A stretch of 64,000 nucleotides of DNA from Mansonella perstans (Eukaryota > Nematoda > Chromadorea > Rhabditida > Onchocercidae): assembly GCA_037074765.1 (NCBI GenBank), contig JBAMDO010000028.1:285549-349548 (forward strand). The letters run 5' to 3'. Shown one piece after another: positions 36,601 to 49,200 of this stretch (within the stretch, counting starts at the first letter, position 1; every line of letters begins with the position of its first letter). The notes under the pieces were generated by a model that did no database searches, was not told the DNA's origin, and worked only from the letters and a program-made list of their open reading frames with translations. A program made the position numbers and the translations under genes.

Positions 36601-39600
36601 TTCCAATAGATGTTCGCTTGCAGCGCCCATCGACTTTATGGCACTATCAATTGTACGCAATGCAACCTGAAAACATCTCGAGATTTCTTTCAAAGCAATA
36701 TAATCTTATAAAAATTCAAGGTGTCCTCTAAACTAAACTTCGAGAAGTTTCCTTATATGATCTTATGCGGACAAGAAAAAAACGATGCCAAAACGATCGG
36801 TGCTTTATTGATGAATTCACGATGTCAACATTAATTACTTAAGCAGAAAAGATAACCTTTAGCTTACCTTTTGTTTTTTTTTTCAAAAATTAATTTGAAT
36901 TCATCAAAAATATTTTAAACAATTTTTAAACCAACTTTTTCTTCCGGATGCAACTCCATTTTTTGTTCTTGCTCAACAGCACAATTGTTAAGAAATGATA
37001 AAATTACATAAAAATAAAGGAACGGTGAAAATTAGTTTAAGAAATATTTTAACTCTACCCGTTTTATATCATTTGAAGATTTTGCATAAACTGCAGCCAA
37101 AGTGTGTATCAATGAATGATCGAGAGGAAGAATGGATAAAAATAAGTTTAGGGTAATGCGTATTGTTGCGTCGTCCCACTGAGATTTGGCATTTTCATTC
37201 TTATTGGAACAAAGTTGCGGTGGCGGAACCGGTTTTGTGCAGTAATTTATTGAAGAAACTAAATATTCTCTGACATATCCCCTGGAAGAAATTTCATATT
37301 CAAAAATTTTCCAAAAATTCGATAAATCGTAATTATAAATTTCAACAAAGATTAAAGAATACCTAACATAATCGATCTGATACAGTTCCTTTGCTGTTTC
37401 CACACTTTGTGTGCGGACATCAGCCTTATCATTGTATGAAAAATCCAGAAGTATACACAATAATTCATTTCGTTGCCTTGCTCGAGTTAAAATTAATTCA
37501 CGTAAAGTTGTCATTCCAAACGCCCCAAATACCTGCAGATTTTTGGAATTCATTTAAAAAAGAAAAAACACTTTTTGATGAATTATTAAAAACTCTTGCT
37601 GATAAAGAGTGAAAAATTAACACCTACCGAATCAAGGCAAGCAATTCTTAGCCATTCAAGCGATTGAGGAGTTAGTAGAGGTGCTTCTAATAAGATCTTA
37701 TGAAACAAGCTGCAAAAAACGCAGTTAAATTGGCAGATATATTATATTTGGAGAAAATTTTTTTTTTTCGGAGAAAATGAGCAGAATCTGGAGAATAATA
37801 TTACGTTTCTTTGTGCTCTCCTCGTTCATATAATGTCTTCAATAAATTGCACAAAACTACATCGTAACGTTTGTATCGCTGAGATTCACTGTGATATTCT
37901 TCTGAGGAGTATGAAGTATAACATAAGGAGTATCTGAATAATTAAACTCGTTTTTTTTTGTTAGATTTATAGGAGATAAAGAGATTAATCTAGATGCAAT
38001 TTCGCGTAAAACGTCCAAATATAAATGCATTTTTACAATCTTGTTGAAAATTGTCAACAATAGTACCCTTGAAACTGTGCATAAAGTTCCGCTATCCATA
38101 GTAGTGCCAGCTCAGTTCGTGATTTCTGTTCCTGCACAATAAAAGTTACAAGTAAATCTTCAAATTCAGCAGATGAATCATGATCGAAACGAGTTACAAG
38201 CCTGATCAATAGTTTTTGTTGTGCAACAGCTACACCACCTTGAATTGCTCTTTCTGTAAGTATTTTGTACAGTTAAAAAAACAAAAGTTATGAACGAATC
38301 ATTCGGAAAATAAATGAACGAGTAAACAAGTCAATATAGATGTAATCTGCACGGAATGTACAAATATAAAATATATTGCAAAACAGAAAGCAAAACGTTT
38401 TTTACATTTCGAATAATTGTGAACGGGGCGGAGTGATTTTAGAAAGTTAATTTCCATCAATAATCTTTAACTAAGAAAGTAAAATGATAAAGGCAAAGAT
38501 TACAAACTTTCGTTAGTTAATATCCGTTGAAATGCAAGAAGAATAAGTTTCAAAGCTTGTTCTCGATCTAATTCCTTGGTAATAGAAAGCAAACCAAATT
38601 GAATCTTCGATTTGGTCTTTGCCTGAAAAATAATAACCTGTCATATAACAGCAAGTTGAAATAAAACACAACGGAAATTAAGCGATAATCATTTTAAAAC
38701 AAACTGGCAGTACAGATTCAGACTGCTGCATTTGATTTTGCTGTACAGAAGCAGTAGATTGATGCAGTGAAGTTGGCGGAATGACGGAATCTTCTATTCT
38801 TGCGGCTTGACGAGCTAAAAAAATTTTATCGATTCTTCAAAAGATGTCATAAGCGTGAATAATCAGGTGTAAATTGGTCAACTCGAATATATTTTCTCTT
38901 TTCTCCAGAATAAAATGATTATATAAATTGGATCGTAAACAAATTTGTAGGCAGCATACAGTTCTTCATCACTTGTTCGCATTATTTCCGCATTGTTCCG
39001 TGATTATAAATCTAAGAAAATAACCGATAAATTGTTGTCGTTTTTCTGTTCGAATTTTCTCGATTCCTGGACCTAACTCCATGCTAGTTAACTGTGCTGC
39101 AATCAAGCGTGACAAGTGTCGAATCTGACTTTCCGTGCCTGCTGCAGCAATAGGAGTATAAGATGACTGGAATGCTGCAGGCATATCGTCTGGCAGTGTT
39201 ACCTGGAAGCAGAAGTTGAATCATTTTTTAAACGAGATTCCATTTCAGTTAAACAGAGTTGATCTTAAAACACAAATTAAATCATCTTCCAAATGAGATC
39301 TCATTTCAGCTAAATAGAACTCACTAACAATCAATCTGCAGTGCGATTACACGAGCTGCTAGTAATGCAATTAACTCACAAGGGATGTAAGAACTAAGTT
39401 TGTAACCAAATCTGGTTTCAATCTTTCGTAGACAAATTGGGCAGTAATATCTATAGCAGACTGAGTTTGATTTTTTTCCATAGATATGCTTGGAGCAGCA
39501 TCGTCTTCGTATTCATCATCCTCCTTTTCAGTGACTGTTTCCCCGGCACCCTTCAAAAATGATAAAAATGACCTAAAGAAAATTTGTCTCAATAAAAGTT

Positions 39601-42073
39601 TATGTAAATCAGCTGTCCAATTTCAGGCTCTTGTGCTTTCGCTTTTTGTTGGAAAGAAGAGTAATGTAATAGTCACATAAAATAAAAGAATCGACATTTT
39701 ACAAAAGTAATTACAACTATAAAAATCTCACTTTCATTTTTTTTGTTTCCGGTTCATCACTGCTCTCAATATTTCGATGAGATTTTTTACGCTGCTCACT
39801 CGCAGAAGGTAATGCACGCAGAACTTCCTAAAAGTCATTGCAAATTAAAATCATTAAAAAAAAAATTTAATAATGCAATGCTCTTATTCTGTTGCAGTTA
39901 TTTTCGGTATTGTTATTTCGTCCAGTTTTAACTCTAGTTTCAGTTTTTGAAAATGGCTTTACTGGATGACAATATTCTTCAAGAAAAAAAAGAAATTACC
40001 GACTGCGCAGCTCCTAAATCTGTCAATAATGTCATTATTCTTGAGTGAAATGATGTACTGCTGGGATGTCGCAGAAGGCGTAAAAGATGCATTTTTAATT
40101 CCTTGCGCACACTTTTCACTTGACTTGTTGCCAAAGTTGGCGGAAGATTGACATGCAAAGCTTCCAGAGCTCCTAAAATTCCAGCATCTTTATTCCTACT
40201 AATAAAGCAAGAATCTTCGCGACATTTGAAAAATACCTCTAGATTAAAAAAAGTTGCAATGGGGAATTTCGCAAACAAAATATACAAGCTGAGTGAAATA
40301 ATTTTCAAAATCCATACCAACAACTCTTTGCATAAACTGCGGACGCTGTTGAGCGATATTACAGATACAGGTCAAACCAGTTAACAAGTTGAGCGAAGAT
40401 ATATGTGCCGAAGAAATATGATCAAGTAAGGAATTAAAATTTAACGTTGCTTCACTTTCCATTTTCCGATATGAGATAAATCGATGATCGCGGCCAATTT
40501 CGTTTAAACACATACTATCACCACGACCTTTTTCACTTTCCTGGAAGATCCAGTGAAATATAACAGTGTGCGGGTGAAAACATATTTTAATTTTTTCTAC
40601 GATCCCCGTATTGAAATATTTGAAAATTACGGGAAAAATATAATAATTCGAAAAATCAACTCACCTCCGTCCGTAATGTTTGTGCAAGGATTACAGCTTC
40701 CAAAAATCTAATAGTTTGAGTGCGTATGCTGTAAATGTTAAATATTTATAACATACAAAATCGATAGGAAGTCCACTAAAATAAAGTCAATAAAAACATC
40801 AAAATGGAAAATGAAATAAAATTGCATACCAATAAATGTGATATAAAAGACATACCCTTCATTATCAGAATCGATATGCTCCATGATACGTCCCTTCAGT
40901 ACCGAGAAGGCTTCCCAACATCGTGCGACCTCAAGACTGCGTGATGCAGCTGCCCATTTTAAAATAAATGGATACAACTGCGAGCATACTGTGATTACCT
41001 TGAAACAACGATAATTTTTGAGATTTTCAAAGAAAAATACGAAATTCAACTTGAAGTAACTGATAATTCAACAAAATTGTAATTTTGAATTGAGTCAATT
41101 TTACTACAAAATATTTATTCAGCAGTGCTGAGAAATTTGCAAAAAGCAAGACGATGTGTATCACTAGATTACCAATAAAATTTTACCTTTTTAATGACAG
41201 AGACCATTCCCGCGCCACTACCCTGAATGAGATATGAAAGCGAGACAACAGCTTTTTTCATCACTTCGCAATCCTTTTTACTATAATTAAATAGAAATTA
41301 TATAGAAAAACTTGTCTGCTAAGAGAAGTATAAAAATGTGAAATTTTAAACTTGACCAAAAGCTCGTAACATACCAAGCTTTCTCAATAAATGATGCAAC
41401 AAAGCAACGCATTTTCGAATCATTTTCTACCACAAATTCGAGCATTTCATCGAGAAAATTATCAAGGAGAGAATCACTTTTATCTCTATGAAGTAGCAAT
41501 TCTTGCGCCTACAAATATTTGAGAAATTAGAGTAAAGTACTTTTAATGAGTAAATTTAGGAATTTAATATTATATTCAGTTTCTAGTTTTTGATAGACCA
41601 ATTTAAACTTAAAAAAAAAATAGTGGTGCACTAAGTTAACTCTTAACTTAATTTCATAATTTTAACTGCAACAGCCTAAAGAAACTAATTTCAACGTAAC
41701 CTTTTGCACATTTTTGGTTCTCACTTTTTTTTTTCATGGCTTGAAAGAAGTATTTCTTTCGTCATTTTTATAAAGTTTGACTTAAAAAAAAAGTACCTTA
41801 TAGAGATGTTTAATACGAATATCCACTGATTTACCAGATGATTGATAAGCTTCACGTATTTCATTTCCAATCTGAAAATAATTTTCACTTAAATTCTAAT
41901 TTTTCCTCAATAATTCAAATTTCCTTCATTCTTGGAATAATTTATCGATTATGCAAACTTTCAGTAAACAGAAACTCACTTGACAGTGTGAATTAGAAGA
42001 GTTTCTAAATGAAATTTATAAAGAAAGATTGAAATGAACTGACCTCTTCGCTTACATTTTCACTATCCGTCAT
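33606..42073 (-). CDS. symk-1: Symplekin (pre-mRNA 3'-end processing scaffold)
   Basis: Twenty-five phase-consistent exons, from 42073-42044 ([10 protein letters not shown]) to 33635-33606 (DKSENKENI stop), give 1096 residues. The N-terminal HEAT region includes [16 protein letters not shown] and [20 protein letters not shown]. The central region carries an acidic stretch, [11 protein letters not shown] then [13 protein letters not shown]. The C-terminal symplekin domain is clear: [20 protein letters not shown], then [74 protein letters not shown] and [15 protein letters not shown]. These match human symplekin block for block. Symplekin scaffolds CPSF/CstF and the histone cleavage complex and binds the Ssu72 phosphatase through its N-terminal HEAT repeats. 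Exon 15 (37933-37805) begins at the upstream ATTATTCAG acceptor, since only that site keeps the frame. The gene is divergent from shugoshin. Confidence 0.95.
33855..33922. repeat. Degenerate TCACTTAATTTAA repeats
   Basis: TCACTTAATTT-type units recur five times with small spacers in the last intron of symplekin. Simple AT-rich tandem repeat. Confidence 0.7.
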
Positions 42074-42478
42074 TTTTACTGCATTCCCACAATGTTTCCT
42101 TTCAAATTAATTCTTTTCTCTTTAAAAAAGTATTTTTAAAAGATAAATATGACAGAAGAAAAATACTTTCATAAATGATTCAGGTTAATATACGTAAAAA
42201 AAAACTCCAGAAATCTACTAGCTTTTTGCATAAATTACTCAGCCATTCCTTCCTCAATTACCAATTTATTTTACAAACTTTTTACAAGCTTTACAAACTT
42301 CTCACAAAACTTTTACAAACTTTACAAACTTTCTACAAACTTTACAAACTTTTCCTTCCTTTAATGAATTTTGGCAATTGACACCTAAACCGCGTGGAAA
42401 GGCAAAGTGCGGCATTGTGTTTGAACTTTGAAACTTTTTTGACGTTAAACGCCTTAATATATGCGTATTATAGGTTAA
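42074..42478. promoter_or_regulatory. Divergent promoter region, symplekin and shugoshin
   Basis: The 405 bp between the two divergent start codons must hold both 5' UTRs and promoters. It contains a run of TTTACAAAC-type tandem units (42267-42352). No TATA element or known nematode motif stands out within it. The tandem E-boxes at 42661-42684 lie just downstream, inside shugoshin intron 1. Confidence 0.5.
42267..42352. repeat. TTTACAAAC-type tandem repeat
   Basis: About nine degenerate copies of a 9-10 bp unit (CTTTACAAA with spacers of T or C) lie upstream of both divergent genes. Confidence 0.8.
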
Positions 42479-45268
42479 ATGGATAATAGTAGCAAAAGCG
42501 ATGGAATCAATTCGAATTTATTTGAAACGTTTGGCAATAAACTGAGTAAATACAATTTTATTATATTCTCAGATAATAGCGCCATCTGTCAAGTGAAGCT
42601 TACGTAGCATTTATTTATTTCCAATGAGATTTGCCACTTTCTTTACGTTACTTATAGAAAGAGATCACGTGTGAGATCACGTGTAGTAAATTAAATTAAT
42701 TTAAATTAATCAATTGGAGTATGAAAAAATTGAAAAAATAATCAATTTAGATGCCGTTCGATCGAATCGTTCATTGGTTACTGATAATCAACAACTTCGT
42801 ATTCAGCTTGCATTTGCTAAATCAGATATTAGCCGATTGCAAAATGAAATCGTTGATTTGCAAAAACGAATTGCTGAACTTGAATCAACAAGTGATGAGA
42901 AACGTATTGAAATGATTGTGACAAAACGATTGAAGGCTTGTTTTTTTGATATTGTTTAAATAATTCAGATTATTGATAAATCGATTAAATTAATTGAGTT
43001 TTAATTGAAATCGATTAAATTAATTGAGTTTCAATTGAAATCGATTAATTAATTGAGTTTCAATTGAAATCGATTAAATTAATTGAGTTTTAGTTGAAAT
43101 CGATTAAATTAATTGAGTCATCGATTAAATTAATCAAGTTTAGTTAAGCTTGATTTGAAGGCGAAACAAATTGAATGAGATGATAAATTCCGCTTAGTTA
43201 TTCCAATCATTTCCAATTATATCGTATTGTTCTTAATGGAATTTAAAGTATTTCTCTGTTTCGTTAAAGTTTATCCTAACAAAATCTCATTGTTCATTTT
43301 TTTCACTTATAAAATTTATGAAAGGAAAAAAAAAACTACCAATTTATTTTTCAGCAAAGAGTACAACACTTGAAATCTATAGCGAATCGTACGGTACAAT
43401 ATATGAATAAAACGAAAGAGGATTTTGATCACGCAGCAAATCGCCTTGATCACGTGTTAGTAAAATTCATCTTTTATATGTACTTCTCAGGGAATCTTAG
43501 CATTCTGTTCTCTTTGTAATGAAATTATTTGATTTTTTAGCTTGTCCAGTAATTTGGATGATGATGATGATGATGATGATATTTGTACAGGTGAATGCAG
43601 TAAAAATGGTACGATAATATCAGCATGCGAAACAGGTTTTCTTATCATGCTTTATCATTTTTCAAATTTTCATATATTTTCATACAGTGAATTTGATGAA
43701 TATAATTTCAGGAGATGAAATTTTTGGTCGTCGTTTGCAGCGGCCATCTACTCTTGAAGCTGTAGAGGAGGTGGTTTATATACTTCTCCCTTATTTTTTC
43801 CTTAAATAATCATAGTTTGAATTTGATTTTTTCGGCACAATCTAACCATTAGCGTACAATCTGTCTTTTTAAGTTGATTAAGCTGTTTCTAATGTTTAGG
43901 ATATTTACGGTGAAATGGATGAAAATGATGCCAACATTATTTCTGATGTAATCATGCCTGTAACCTGTGATGAGTTTGAACGATCGCCAAACAATTACAG
44001 ATCTAGTCGGAACAGTCGACGACAAACTCTTTTCATCAAAAAGGAGCCCCCTGAATCTAATCAGTGTGACGAAATCTCGGAAAAATTTACAGGTTTTCTT
44101 GTCTTTTTACAGAATTTTCAGAGTATTTCTCCTCATTTGAATTTCAGTCGCAAAAAATTTTTATAGATTTGTGTTTTTAGAAAACGACAGCGAAATTTCT
44201 TCTATTGAAGTATCTTTTTCTGAAACGAATCAGATGGTTTCATTCTTCTTTGCTGAAACGAATCAGACATTTTCATCCTCCTTTATTTTTATAAATCTGT
44301 CTGAATCTCCCATTATTTTTGTTATAGTTTAATTTTCACTGAAAATTCTGAAAGTGTCTAGAATAAACAAAACCAAAATCGTATTTGGATTTGTTAAATA
44401 TTGCTATTTTTATGGAACTTTTTACACCTACCACGACTTCTGTACCCAGAAACCCCACTACAATCTTTAAACTCACGATATCAACTCAGACGGTGCCATC
44501 CCTCTCCACTCAAACCATCAGAACTGTAAAAAAAAGTTTTATCCTTTTGAGACTGTCCAAATTACTTCTATTCTGGTTCAGTTTCGATTTGAAAATTTGG
44601 AACTGTGTGAAGTAAGCAGGATAAAATTGTGTTGCAGATCCAGCAGCTGTTGATGTTAACACAGAACTTATAACGCCTTCAACGGTCTCTTTATCTAGAA
44701 CTCCTACCATGTCCTCAAGATCTGAAAAATCAACTGCCTGCTCTAGATCTGGACTCAGTATACCGGATACAACGCATTATGAAAGTATTCCAATGAAAAA
44801 CAACCAAAGCAAGAAATCAGAAGTTTTTATGGACACCAAAAAGAAAAGAAAGATGTCAACTAAAGGAAGAAACTCCGAAGAAACTAAAGAAACTCCGAAG
44901 TAAGTTGTTTAAAAAATATGAACATAGACAGATAAATAGATAGATAGATGGACTGATAGACAGATAAATATCTGTCTGTCTATAGATAAACAGATAATGT
45001 ATTTATTTGAATAAAATGATTAAAACATGTCGACTTTTTTTGGATCTCAAAAATAATTATTTGCAGGAGATATAAGAAAAGCTTAGAAACTAATGCAAGA
45101 GCTATGAAAGAAATCAACAAATTGCTGACGTCTCCAATTTCTGCTGATATTCTTGACATAGCAAATTCAAATGAAAGTTTCCGACAGAAACGTGCTGCTG
45201 CAGCGAAGATATCATCTTTCAAGGAGCCAAACTTAGTAACTAAAATGCGTAATCCAAATGTTAATTGA
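42479..45268 (+). CDS. sgo-1: Shugoshin-like centromeric cohesion protector
   Basis: The first exon 42479-42545 (MDNSSKSDGINSN) joins in phase 1 to 42751-42935, which encodes a heptad-rich coiled coil (SLVTDNQQLRIQLAFAKSDI then LQKRIAELE), the shugoshin N-terminal homodimer and PP2A-B56 binding region. Further exons are 43355-43455, 43541-43608 (an eight-Asp run), 43712-43770, 43900-44092 and 44638-44899 (a Ser/Thr/Lys-rich tail). The last exon, 45067-45268, encodes a basic motif SFRQKRAAAAKISSFKEPNL then VTKMRNPN, matching the conserved shugoshin C-terminal basic motif that binds phosphorylated H2A at centromeres. An optional exon from 44181 (ENDSEISSIEVSF) may be included; its donor is unresolved, whereas 44092 to 44638 joins in phase. 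The exon 2 donor is non-canonical (see findings). Function (protecting cohesin from separase through PP2A) is by family. Confidence 0.8.
42661..42684. promoter_or_regulatory. Tandem pair of E-boxes (CACGTG)
   Basis: The 12 bp unit GAGATCACGTGT occurs twice head to tail, putting two CACGTG palindromes at 42666-42671 and 42678-42683. They lie in shugoshin intron 1, about 190 bp after the shugoshin ATG and 600 bp upstream of the symplekin ATG. CACGTG is bound by bHLH-zip factors (Myc/Max/Mondo and TFEB/HLH-30 families). Use here is inference. Confidence 0.55.
42960..43140. repeat. Tandem repeat of about 30 bp in shugoshin intron 2
   Basis: About five copies of a unit containing ATCGATTAAATTAATTGAGT followed by TTNAATTGAA. 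Copies vary at single positions and the last are truncated. Each unit contains an ATCGAT palindrome. Confidence 0.85.
44930..44998. repeat. GATA/GACA microsatellite with inverted half
   Basis: GATAGATAGATGGACTGATA and related units are followed by the inverted form (ATCTGTCTGTCTAT), giving a potential hairpin inside the last intron of the shugoshin gene. Confidence 0.75.
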
Positions 45269-46292
45269 TGAAAAAAAAAAAAAAAGAAACGGTTTATTGA
45301 ACTTTTCTCATTCCTTTTTGAAATCAGTTGTTTGATTCTGAGATTACTACAAAATATACATTTTAGCTGTAATATTAATTTCTAATGTTCGATTTTGTAT
45401 TTTCATGTATTTATGATTTGCAATTTTCTAGCCGTATTTGTTTAAAATAGAAAAAGCGAAATAAGCTTTTTTCATATACTTTGCATGTTGTCAAATGTTT
45501 GGTCGAAATAAATTGTTTGCTATGAATTTTCATTGAAATCTACATCGTGTGAAAGAGAGATCCGTAGTTCGTGAACTACTTGATTGATCTGTATAGGTTG
45601 TTCATTATAAGCATCTCCATAGAATGACTTACTACTTTAAATAAAAGGAGAGTGGTTTCAATGCTCAAAACGTTTGTCGAAGTGATTGAAATATTAAGGA
45701 ACTTCATTCCTGCATGATATAGTATCAGTATTGTTGAAGGTTTCCGACATGAAGTGAAAATGGAGTGATGCTTTGGATTCAAGGACATGTGAAATGTAAA
45801 TTACATGTATCTGAATTATTATCAGCACGTTTGGTAAGTTGAAATACTCTGACACCGATCAGATAGTATTTAATAATTAAATAAGATTCTATTGCATTAT
45901 ATTGATGATATAACAGGAGTATGGTGGCTAGAAAAAATATTACAATGAAGTGTGGGTAGAAAATGCTTTGTACTTTTGCTTTCTCAGAATGCTTTAAGGC
46001 TCGTTAGGCTTTATTAATTTTGAAAAAATTTAAATATTTGATTAATCTTTGCTCTCATCATCTATATTCTTCTTTGAATTAAAATAACTTCCAACTTGCA
46101 AGAAGTTTAGGAAATTGAACTTGAGAGATTAATAGAATAAAGATATTGCAGCAGATAGCAATGAAATACAACTTTTGAAATGTCGATTCTTTATTGACAA
46201 ATTGTTTTGAAGCTATCACTAGGATTATTGCTTCATCATTTGTGAAGAATTCACAAATTGCAGATTGCTATTCGAAATCGCCGCTATTATTA
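45269..46292. other. Spacer between shugoshin and RMC1-like gene
   Basis: About 1 kb, both neighbours on the plus strand. The minus-strand frame at 45576-45788 has no partner exons and looks like chance. A splice acceptor (AAATTGCAG at about 46262) lies 30 bp before the RMC1-like ATG and may be a trans-splice or 5' UTR acceptor. Confidence 0.5.
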
Positions 46293-49200
46293 ATGCTTCA
46301 TATAGGCGAGCCTCACGTTATCTTCGAATCGGGGAGTGCGTTGAGTGAAATTTTTTATGATGATGTAAATAAAAAGGTAACAATACTTGGAATGAAATAA
46401 ATAAATTAGAAAAAAATTTAAATGGAACTGGCAGAACTTTTAAATGGAATTGGAGTGGTTCGTACTTCTTAGCAGTAAAACTACTAAAATGGCAGCAATA
46501 AAGAGGTAATCCGTGAAATTTTTCATTTAGATTGTAACAGTTCGTGGCGAAGGTATCGCAGAAGTAAAAGCGTATGGACTAGAATCAAATGAGATCATCT
46601 GTTTTCGGTGATTTTAATTCCAAAATTTGAAATATAGTTGGGAATTGTCTACCAATTTCCCGTAATGAATCCATTTTCTTGAATTACATCATTCGCATAT
46701 CTTTGGTGACTGCAATCGTTTCCATTCTAATTTTTTTGATTTTTACATTGAATTTCTGTGTGATAAATTTCGTTGCAAATGTTATTTGAAAATGATATCC
46801 TATGAGTGTATGTAATAATTGTTTGTACTGATATATATTTAAGATTGAAGAGCAAGAGCAAAATCCGTGCTATCAAATTTTCTCCAGATAAACGCTTGAT
46901 ATGTGTGCAATATGATGAAGCTGCTGTTGTAAGTTTTTGCAAAATGCTTAAATTTGAAAAATACTTTTGAGTAAAATGTAGTCGTATGTACTAAGCATAG
47001 TCTGAAAATTCCTGATGTTTGCACCTTTGGAAGAATAGCAATGTGAAATTTATAATTAACAATAAAATTGAAACACTGCAACAGGTTGAGCTAATTTTCA
47101 GAATCCGCTTTATCAACAAATGTAATAAATAAAAAATTTCATAGACACTGATTTTGTAACAGTTTTTTCAAATCAAAATAATAATGCACATAATTTATTT
47201 TAAGGATTTTATAAACTTTACTTCCCCTAGTGCTGATGCTTTATCCACATGTTTCTCACAATCAACAAAAAATCGTTCAGCACACATAACTGGCCTGGAA
47301 TGGATCCTGAATAGCCAGATTCTCTTCATTACAAATCAGGTTTTTATTTACAGTGCAGTTTGCTTTAGTTTTTATCATTTGAAAATTCATTTTTTTTTCA
47401 GTTGAAGGTTTTTTCAAATAGCAAATTAATATATAGCCATCTTTTTCAGGATTTTTCTGACAAGAAATTAAATATGTGTAAATACACTTTTTTATTATTA
47501 CTGCTGTTACTTTCATGCAGTTTTTTCAGGGATTAGAACTGTATCAAGTTAATCCAGAGAAGAAATCAGTTAAGCTGTTGAAGTCATGCAACATTTCTTT
47601 ATATTGGTATTTATATTATGTAAGGTTCAATACTTTTAGTATTTTATTTCTTCTTTACTTCTATTTTCTTTCATTTTCCATCTCTAGAATTTCTTTTAGA
47701 TCTTTTCTGTTCGATGTAATCATTTGAAATAAGAATTATTACAAAAAGATAAACTAGGATTTCTTCTAGTTTATTTATTTCTAACTTTAAGTTAACTATC
47801 CATAGTGCACTTATTCCATTTTTTGATAATGGCTTTGAGTAATTGAGTATTTTTCTGAATATTGTCAGGGAAATTCAAAGAATTTTTGCGAGTTTTCATG
47901 AAATTGATTTTACTTTTTTTAATCTTTATTATAGTTCGATGTAAATTTTTCAGCCTTATTCGCAGCTGCTCATTGTATCATGTGGAGTTGCCGGAGCTTT
48001 ATTAAATTTTTTTGCTATTCAGGTACTCTTACAATTTTTTATTGATTAAAAGGAAGGAGAATTTGATATTAATTATTACGAAAAGATAAACTACTGAAAA
48101 TAATCGTCCAAACAGTGGGATTTTTGCGTTCATTGGCTTATAATTTAGAATGGAAGTATACATCGATTAATGAAGTTTGAAGTCGAGTTTGGTCGTTCGA
48201 ACACAAAACCGCGTTTATTGGAACGGGAAGTATTCATCATATCTGTGTTCGTTACTTTTTTTTTTATTTGATAGATTATGTTCATTTTTTGATTCTGCAA
48301 GGAATTATATCTTAACTGTATCTTTTATTTCTGGGATTGCATGCTGTAAATTAGGTCGTGATAGGGCATCCTGGCAAGTAGTTATTACATGCTTAAGTAA
48401 CGAATTTATCTTTTGATTACTTCGGATTTTTAGAAACTCATTTTTCAGCATAAAAAATTTTGGTTAGAAAAATATTTCCTGGATAATTTGATTCGTGCAT
48501 TTCATGACCACTGTTAGTAACTCGTCTCACTGACTCCACGAAACTAATTCTTTGCTGCATATGATCCAAACTTCCTACTTGAAATAAACTGCTTTTATTC
48601 ACCGGTAAATATAAATATCCCAGCTTAATTCAAAGTAATGATTCTAAAAGGTGAAAATCTGATTAGGATCACACTTAGGGAATTTAGCTTTTTCAACAAA
48701 TTATGAAATCTTTTTTCAGTTTTTCTATCCTTGGATTACTATCAACTGTCTATTCAACTATTTTTTATTTGTTAGCGTATTCGGTAGTCTTTTTTTTTTC
48801 AAAAATCATGGTAACGGAATTAATGATGATTAAAACAAAATTTCTTTCTGTACCTTTTTAAACGATTTGTTCTTTTTAAAATAGCGGTAATATTTAAGCT
48901 AAGATTGAAAGTTTAAGCCTAGCTTCTGTTACTGTTCATGATTCATGTTACTATTCAACCTAATTTCTGTTACTATTCATGGTTCTCTCAAAGTTCGTGA
49001 ATCTTAATGAATAATTTCGTTTGAGCATTAAGCTTCATAAAAGTTGCTGTAGAATGAGAGGATTAATATGAGCTTACATGTTATCATAAATAAGTGGCTT
49101 TCTTCAGGGAAAAAAGCAGATTATCTTGTCCTGACAAATCTGTTTAATAATTTATGTGATAGTAGTGATTTAAATTATGAAATAAAATGAAAAATCTTTT

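Noticed and set aside
44385..44540. Thr/Pro-rich open frame as an extra shugoshin exon
   Set aside because: No acceptor opens the frame except CCCAG at 44451, and its exit phase does not match the next exon; left out pending cDNA.
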